64,000 bases of DNA, taken from positions 1 through 64,000 of the forward strand of contig CAVUGE010000037.1 of the NCBI GenBank assembly GCA_963740945.1, given 5' to 3'. Origin of the DNA: CAVQBP01 sp963740945. GTDB taxonomy: Bacteria; Bacteroidota; Ignavibacteria; Ignavibacteriales; Ignavibacteriaceae. Numbering within the stretch: the stretch's first letter is position 1; each line of letters begins with the position of its first letter. Below are positions 59,625 through 64,000 of the stretch, in pieces. A model generated the notes under the pieces. That model saw only the letters and a list, made by a program, of their open reading frames with translations, was not told where the DNA came from and made no database searches. The position numbers and the translations under genes are program-made.

Positions 59625-59647
59625 TCAAATTAATTTTCAAAGCCTGT

Positions 59648-59740
59648 ACACCGAACTTAAAGAGGTTGTGTGAAAACCTCACCCCCCAGCCCCCTCTCCT
59701 TAGTAAGGAGAGGGGAGGTGTGGGACTTAAAGTCCGGTGT
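59648..59740. repeat. MITE/REP-like inverted repeat with CCCCTCTCCTTA palindromic core
   Basis: The outer arms ACACCGAACTTAAAG (59648-59662) and CTTAAAGTCCGGTGT (59726-59740) are 13/15 complementary. The core CCCCTCTCCTTA (59691-59702) and TAAGGAGAGGGG (59704-59715) is a perfect palindrome. The core sequence type is a widespread bacterial intergenic repeat. A further hairpin CCGTTGGA/TCCAACGG sits at 59761-59780. Confidence 0.7.
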
Positions 59741-59809
59741 TAATTTTTGTCTCAGGTTATCCGTTGGATAAATCCAACGGTAAGTAATACCTTCCATTGC
59801 TCCAATTCT

Positions 59810-62800
59810 TCAACTATTCTTTACATCACCTGAAGTGCCGGCATTTAATGCTTCATAAGTTTTCCATTTATCAACAACATCCTTCTGTGCTTCTTTAAGC
59901 AATTGTTCGGCACGTTCGGGGTGTGTTTTGGTCAGCATTTTATACCGTGTTTCCATATAAGCATAATCTTTTAATGGAATCTTCAATCCTTTTGATTCAA
60001 GTTTAAAAGGATTTTTACCTTCTTTACTTAAATCAGGATTGTAACGGAATAACTGCCAGTAACCGGAATCAACTGCAGCTTTCTGATTCTGCATTCCGGT
60101 TCCCATATTGATTCCATGTGCGATACAATGACTGTATGCAATTATAAGAGATGGACCATCATAAGCTTCAGCTTCAAGAAATGCCCTGAGTGTCTGAGTA
60201 TCATTTGAACCCATGGCTACTTTTGCTACATATACATTTCCATAAGACATTGCCATCAATCCCAGGTCCTTTTTCGCACCCGACTTTCCAGCAGCAGCGA
60301 ATTTAGCAACAGCGCCGCGTGGTGTGGATTTCGACATTTGACCGCCAGTATTTGAATATACTTCAGTATCCAGAACCAATACATTTACATTTCTACCTGA
60401 AGCAAGAACATGATCTAATCCCCCGTAACCAATATCATAAGCCCATCCATCACCGCCCATAATCCAAACTGATTTCTTTACCAGGTAATCCGAAAGGCTT
60501 AATAAATGCTTTATGTCATTTATATTTTCTTTTCCGTTTGTAGTTACTAAGTCATTTAATTTTTTATTTAAAGCTTTTACTCTTTCTCTCTGCTCATAAA
60601 TACCTGCCTCATCTTTCTGATCGGCATTTATAAGACTCTCAGCCAGGTCCTGTCCAATCTCATTTGAAAGTCTTTTCAGAATATTTTTTGCCTGAAGATT
60701 ATGTTTATCAATTGCTAACCTAAATCCAAATCCGAATTCAGCATTATCTTCAAACAGAGAATTTGACCATGCAGGTCCTCTTCCATCTTTATTCATAGAC
60801 CAGGGAGTTGTGGGCAGATTTCCTCCGTAAATTGAAGAGCAGCCTGTAGCATTTGCGATTACCGCCCTGTCGCCGAATAACTGGCTGACTAATTTTACAT
60901 ATGGTGTTTCTCCGCAACCTGAGCAGGCACCGGAAAATTCAAACAACGGCTGTAAATATTGTGAATCTTTAACTTTAGTAACGCTTACTTTGGTTCTGTC
61001 AAGTTCAGGTATTGTTAAGAAGTAATCCCAGTTTTTGCTTTCCTGTTCCTTCAGCGGGATCTGGTCATGCATATTTATTGCTTTTAGTTTCGTCTCTTTT
61101 TTATTTTTTGCAGGGCATATATCAACACAAATTCCGCAGCCTGTACAATCTTCAACTGCAACCTGAAGTGAATACATCATTCCTTCGCCGTAGTCTTTAG
61201 CTTTATACTTCGTGAATTTAAATGTTGAGGGCGCATCCTTTAATTCTTTTTCATCAAATACTTTTGCTCTAATGGTTGCGTGGGGGCAAACGATGACACA
61301 CTTATTACATTGAATACAAACCTCATCATCCCATACAGGAACTTCAAGTGCTATATTTCTTTTTTCATAAGCTGCCGTTCCAACCGGGAAAGTTCCGTCA
61401 ATAGGCATTTTGCTAACAGGTATACTATCTCCATGTCCTGCTATAATTTGAGCTGTAACTTCCAGTACAAATTCCGGAATATTATCGCCGATTACTGCTG
61501 CCTGCAGTTCTTTGTGACTTGTTACGGTTTCCGGAACTTTAACTTCATGCAGGTTTTCAAGAGTCTGGTCAACTGCATTAAAGTTCATTTGAACTATCTT
61601 GTCACCTTTCGTTCCGTATGTCTTTTTAATCGAGTTTTTAATCATTGCAATTGCTTCATCTTTAGGGAAGATGTTGGAAATTGCAAAAAAGCAAGTCTGC
61701 ATTATCGTATTTATTCTTACACCCATTCCGGTATCACCGGCAACTTTATACGCATCTATTACATATAAACTCATCTTTTTATTTATAAGATCTTTTTGAA
61801 CTTTTCCCGGCAAAGAATCCCAGACTTCATCCGGAGAAATCTGAGTATTTAGAAGGAAAGTAGCTCCTTCGGCAGCATCTTCAAGCATATCCATTTTTTC
61901 AAGGAATACCTGCTGGTGACATGCAACAAAATCGGCTTTATGTATTAAATAGCTTGATTTTATAGGTTTGGGACCGAATCGAAGGTGTGATACCGTAGTT
62001 GAGCCTGATTTCTTTGAATCGTAAACAAAATAACCCTGAGCAAAATTGTCAGTACCTTCACCAATAATTTTGATTGAGTTTTTATTTGCACCTACCGTAC
62101 CATCAGCGCCTAATCCATAAAACTTGCCTCTGAAAGTTTCTTTATCTTCTACAGAAAATTGTTCATCATAATCAATGCTCGTATTAGTTACATCATCTTT
62201 AATCCCCGATGTAAAGTGATTTTTTGGTTTCTCATTTTTAGCATTGTCGAATATACTTTTAACCATTGCAGGTGTAAATTCTTTTGAAGAAAGACCATAG
62301 CGACCGCCTACTATTTTCGGGTAACTGAAAGGTAATTCACCAAGAATATATTTTTCAGAAATTGAATTAACTACATCAAGATAGAGCGGTTCTCCCGAAG
62401 CTCCCGGTTCTTTAGTCCTGTCTAATATTGAAATTACTTTTGTGGTTGCAGGAAGTGCATTAATGAAATGATCAATTGAAAAAGGTCTGTATAGCCTTAC
62501 TTTCAATAAGCCTACTTTCTCTCCTTTATTTTGAAGATAATTAACTGTTTCTTCAGCAGCATCGGCACCCGAACCCATCATTACAATAATTCTTTCAGCA
62601 TCCGGAGCCCCAACATAATCAAACAAATGATATTGTCGCCCGACTAACTTTGCAAATTTGTCCATTTGTTTTTGAACAATATCCGGAGCTTTAATATAAT
62701 AGGAATTAACAGTTTCTCTCCCCTGGAAATAAACATCAGGGTTCTGGGCAGTTCCTCTTATAACAGGATGATCCGAAGATAATGCTCTTTTACGATGAGC

Positions 62801-63403
62801 TATTACAAGTTCATCATCAATCATCGCTTTCATGTCTTCAATCGAAAGCTGTTCTATTTTCATTACTTCATGAGAAGTTCTAAAACCGTCAAAAAAATGT
62901 ACAAAAGGAATTCTTGATTCAAGCGCTGCAGCTTGAGCTATTAATGCAAAATCCATTACTTCCTGAACTGAATTTGAAGAAATGAGACCGAATCCGGTTG
63001 GCCTGGCTGCCATTACATCACTATGATCTCCGAATATGGATAAAGCTTGTGCAGCTATTGATCTTGCGGATACATGAAATACAGTTGATGTTAATTCTCC
63101 CGCTATTTTAAACATATTAGGTATCATCAAAAGAAGACCCTGTGAAGCCGTAAACGTTGTAGTTAAAGCGCCAGTCTGTAACGCACCGTGGACACTTCCC
63201 GATGCTCCACCTTCACTCTGGAGCTCACTTACAGAAGGGATTTCTCCCCAAATATTCTTTTTATTTTGTGCTGACCAGGCATCGCACCATTCTCCCATAT
63301 TTGATGACGGTGTGATCGGATAGATTGCTATTACTTCGTTAGTATGAAAGGCAACGTATGCCGCCGCTTCGTTTCCATCGATAGTTACTTTTTTTCTTTC
63401 CAC
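59810..63403 (-). CDS. nifJ: Pyruvate:ferredoxin (flavodoxin) oxidoreductase, single-chain
   Basis: Interconverts pyruvate + CoA and acetyl-CoA + CO2 with ferredoxin/flavodoxin. The 1197-residue chain has all domains fused: N-terminal pyrimidine domain (GNEAAAYVAFHTNEVIAIYPITPSS), transketolase C-terminal domain (VGLLKVRLYRPF), gamma domain (GIKIIGEGTDNFAQG-like), two [4Fe-4S] ferredoxin motifs (CIQCNKCVIVCPH ~695; CTGCGICVDICPA ~753), a proximal cluster/TPP region (FSGACSGCGETPYVKL ~824, ATGCSSIYGGNLP) and the TPP-Mg motif GDGWAYDIGYGGLDHVLA. Start is GTG at 63401-63403 with AAGGGC five to six bases upstream; MERKKVTIDGN is the usual N-terminus. Followed by terminator and peroxiredoxin. Confidence 0.96.
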   Translation of the reverse strand: MERKKVTIDGNEAAAYVAFHTNEVIAIYPITPSSNMGEWCDAWSAQNKKNIWGEIPSVSELQSEGGASGSVHGALQTGALTTTFTASQGLLLMIPNMFKIAGELTSTVFHVSARSIAAQALSIFGDHSDVMAARPTGFGLISSNSVQEVMDFALIAQAAALESRIPFVHFFDGFRTSHEVMKIEQLSIEDMKAMIDDELVIAHRKRALSSDHPVIRGTAQNPDVYFQGRETVNSYYIKAPDIVQKQMDKFAKLVGRQYHLFDYVGAPDAERIIVMMGSGADAAEETVNYLQNKGEKVGLLKVRLYRPFSIDHFINALPATTKVISILDRTKEPGASGEPLYLDVVNSISEKYILGELPFSYPKIVGGRYGLSSKEFTPAMVKSIFDNAKNEKPKNHFTSGIKDDVTNTSIDYDEQFSVEDKETFRGKFYGLGADGTVGANKNSIKIIGEGTDNFAQGYFVYDSKKSGSTTVSHLRFGPKPIKSSYLIHKADFVACHQQVFLEKMDMLEDAAEGATFLLNTQISPDEVWDSLPGKVQKDLINKKMSLYVIDAYKVAGDTGMGVRINTIMQTCFFAISNIFPKDEAIAMIKNSIKKTYGTKGDKIVQMNFNAVDQTLENLHEVKVPETVTSHKELQAAVIGDNIPEFVLEVTAQIIAGHGDSIPVSKMPIDGTFPVGTAAYEKRNIALEVPVWDDEVCIQCNKCVIVCPHATIRAKVFDEKELKDAPSTFKFTKYKAKDYGEGMMYSLQVAVEDCTGCGICVDICPAKNKKETKLKAINMHDQIPLKEQESKNWDYFLTIPELDRTKVSVTKVKDSQYLQPLFEFSGACSGCGETPYVKLVSQLFGDRAVIANATGCSSIYGGNLPTTPWSMNKDGRGPAWSNSLFEDNAEFGFGFRLAIDKHNLQAKNILKRLSNEIGQDLAESLINADQKDEAGIYEQRERVKALNKKLNDLVTTNGKENINDIKHLLSLSDYLVKKSVWIMGGDGWAYDIGYGGLDHVLASGRNVNVLVLDTEVYSNTGGQMSKSTPRGAVAKFAAAGKSGAKKDLGLMAMSYGNVYVAKVAMGSNDTQTLRAFLEAEAYDGPSLIIAYSHCIAHGINMGTGMQNQKAAVDSGYWQLFRYNPDLSKEGKNPFKLESKGLKIPLKDYAYMETRYKMLTKTHPERAEQLLKEAQKDVVDKWKTYEALNAGTSGDVKNS

Positions 63404-64000
63404 AATAAGCCCTTAAAAATATAAATTGTATAATTTGAAAAATTTCGATGCATTGAGCCAACTTCTATACCAACCCCTTTTTCGCTTAAAATCTAAATTA
63501 TTTGAGGGATTTTTATCAAATAAGATAAAATATTTAAGGAATGATTATGGAATTATCATTTTTGAGAATTGGGGGGAATTTTACCACTAAGGCACTAAGG
63601 ACACCAAGGAACACTAAGGGAAATTCCAATAAACAAATGACAAAAGACAAATAAACAACAAAGGTCAAAAGTCAAAAATCAAAAGTCAAAAACGGAACGC
63701 AAGCCAGGAATTTTTACGAATTCACACTAAGATATTTTAATATTGATTTAACAAGAAAACTTAGAACACAAAGAACTATTAAAAGTTAAGTCTAGTGAGT
63801 CGCTTTAAACATACAAGGCACTAAGGAACACTAAGGGAAATTCCAATAAACAAATGACAAAAGACAAAAAAGCACTGAAGTATAAAATTCAAAATTCAAA
63901 AGAAGAGGAGACGAAATTCTTATCATTCAAATTAAAGTATTCATTTTTTGAAGAATTATAATGATAATCCTTTTCCCAGGAAGAAATATTTTTGACAGTC
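63404..64000. repeat. Gene-free tail with a 46-bp exact direct repeat
   Basis: Two identical 46-bp copies lie at 63606-63651 and 63823-63868 (each starting AAGGAACACTAAGGGAAATT and ending in AAAAGACAAA), 217 bp apart. Between them are simple repeats of GTCAAAA (63661-63692) and ACTAAGGCACTAAGGACACC-type sequence. No gene is visible on either strand, apart from presumed nifJ promoter signals close to 63404. Confidence 0.8.

Noticed and set aside
61012..61799. Plus-strand frames opposite nifJ
   Set aside because: Antisense shadows of a conserved coding gene; no ribosome sites or family patterns.
1..64000. tRNA, rRNA or CRISPR loci
   Set aside because: No cloverleaf-like TTCRANNC arm with an acceptor stem, no rRNA motifs and no regularly spaced 25-40 bp repeats with unique spacers were seen; the direct repeats found are two-copy or short-period arrays.

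Overview
The window looks like a low-GC chromosomal segment from the FCB group, most probably Ignavibacteria (Ignavibacteriales/Melioribacteraceae) or a close relative. The clues are gliding-type gldC, DUF2911, DUF2339, DUF1207 and DUF2279 envelope genes, an S46 dipeptidyl-peptidase, multihaem cytochromes, and the conserved rimP-nusA-infB-rbfA-truB-ribF-rpsO-pnp order. This taxon call is inference from family content. No tRNA, rRNA or CRISPR array was seen.

Layout. 1-8.98 kb: the translation/RNA-processing operon, read leftward, with a hairpin leader before rimP and a possible structured leader before rpsO; pnp runs off the left edge. 9.2-13.2 kb: a YceI gene and a cytochrome/beta-barrel gene (rightward), then an SDR and the AmrS-type radical SAM enzyme. 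13.2-19 kb is accessory and partly eroded: a MITE-like element holding an 11-bp tandem array, a frameshifted DUF5996 remnant, C-terminal scraps of type I restriction subunits HsdR and HsdS flanking an intact HEPN/MNT-type toxin-antitoxin pair with a twin palindromic operator, a secreted beta-helix/VCBS lipoprotein and a VOC protein. 19-30 kb: pyruvate kinase, a Lon-like protease, envelope genes, a class V aminotransferase, peptide deformylase, DUF2911, phosphohexomutase and a zinc-ribbon protein. 30-41 kb: S46 peptidase, gldC, cytochrome bd oxidase, an M6-like metalloprotease, glutathione peroxidase, aldo/keto reductase and an alpha-amylase. 41-45 kb: a SCO/MORN/YHYH lipoprotein cassette and an ECF sigma factor with a membrane partner and an LTXXQ periplasmic protein.

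45-57.6 kb is the most interesting functional block. A leftward operon encodes a 13-haem cytochrome fused to a di-haem-b type membrane domain, a 7-haem NapC/NirT-type cytochrome, a Rieske protein, a full-length cytochrome b, an 11-haem membrane-anchored cytochrome and a DUF2339 membrane protein. Together this is a bc1-like quinol-oxidising complex with multihaem partners (31 c-haem motifs). Upstream lie a PAS histidine kinase (frameshifted in this sequence), an NtrC-family sigma-54 activator, a degenerate receiver protein and an unlisted 24-codon membrane peptide gene. 57.6-64 kb: a dihydroorotate-dehydrogenase-like protein, a 1-Cys peroxiredoxin and the large pyruvate:ferredoxin oxidoreductase, then a repeat-rich gene-free tail.

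A recurrent theme is short repeats placed exactly at the 3' ends of genes: three hexamer arrays (after truB, in the cydA stop, after the LTXXQ gene), a 7-mer array that supplies the stop codons of two convergent genes, and several REP-like hairpins. Two single-base frame disruptions near short homopolymers (histidine kinase, DUF5996) and one suspicious in-frame fusion at an A7 run (YceI) could be biological or assembly errors.
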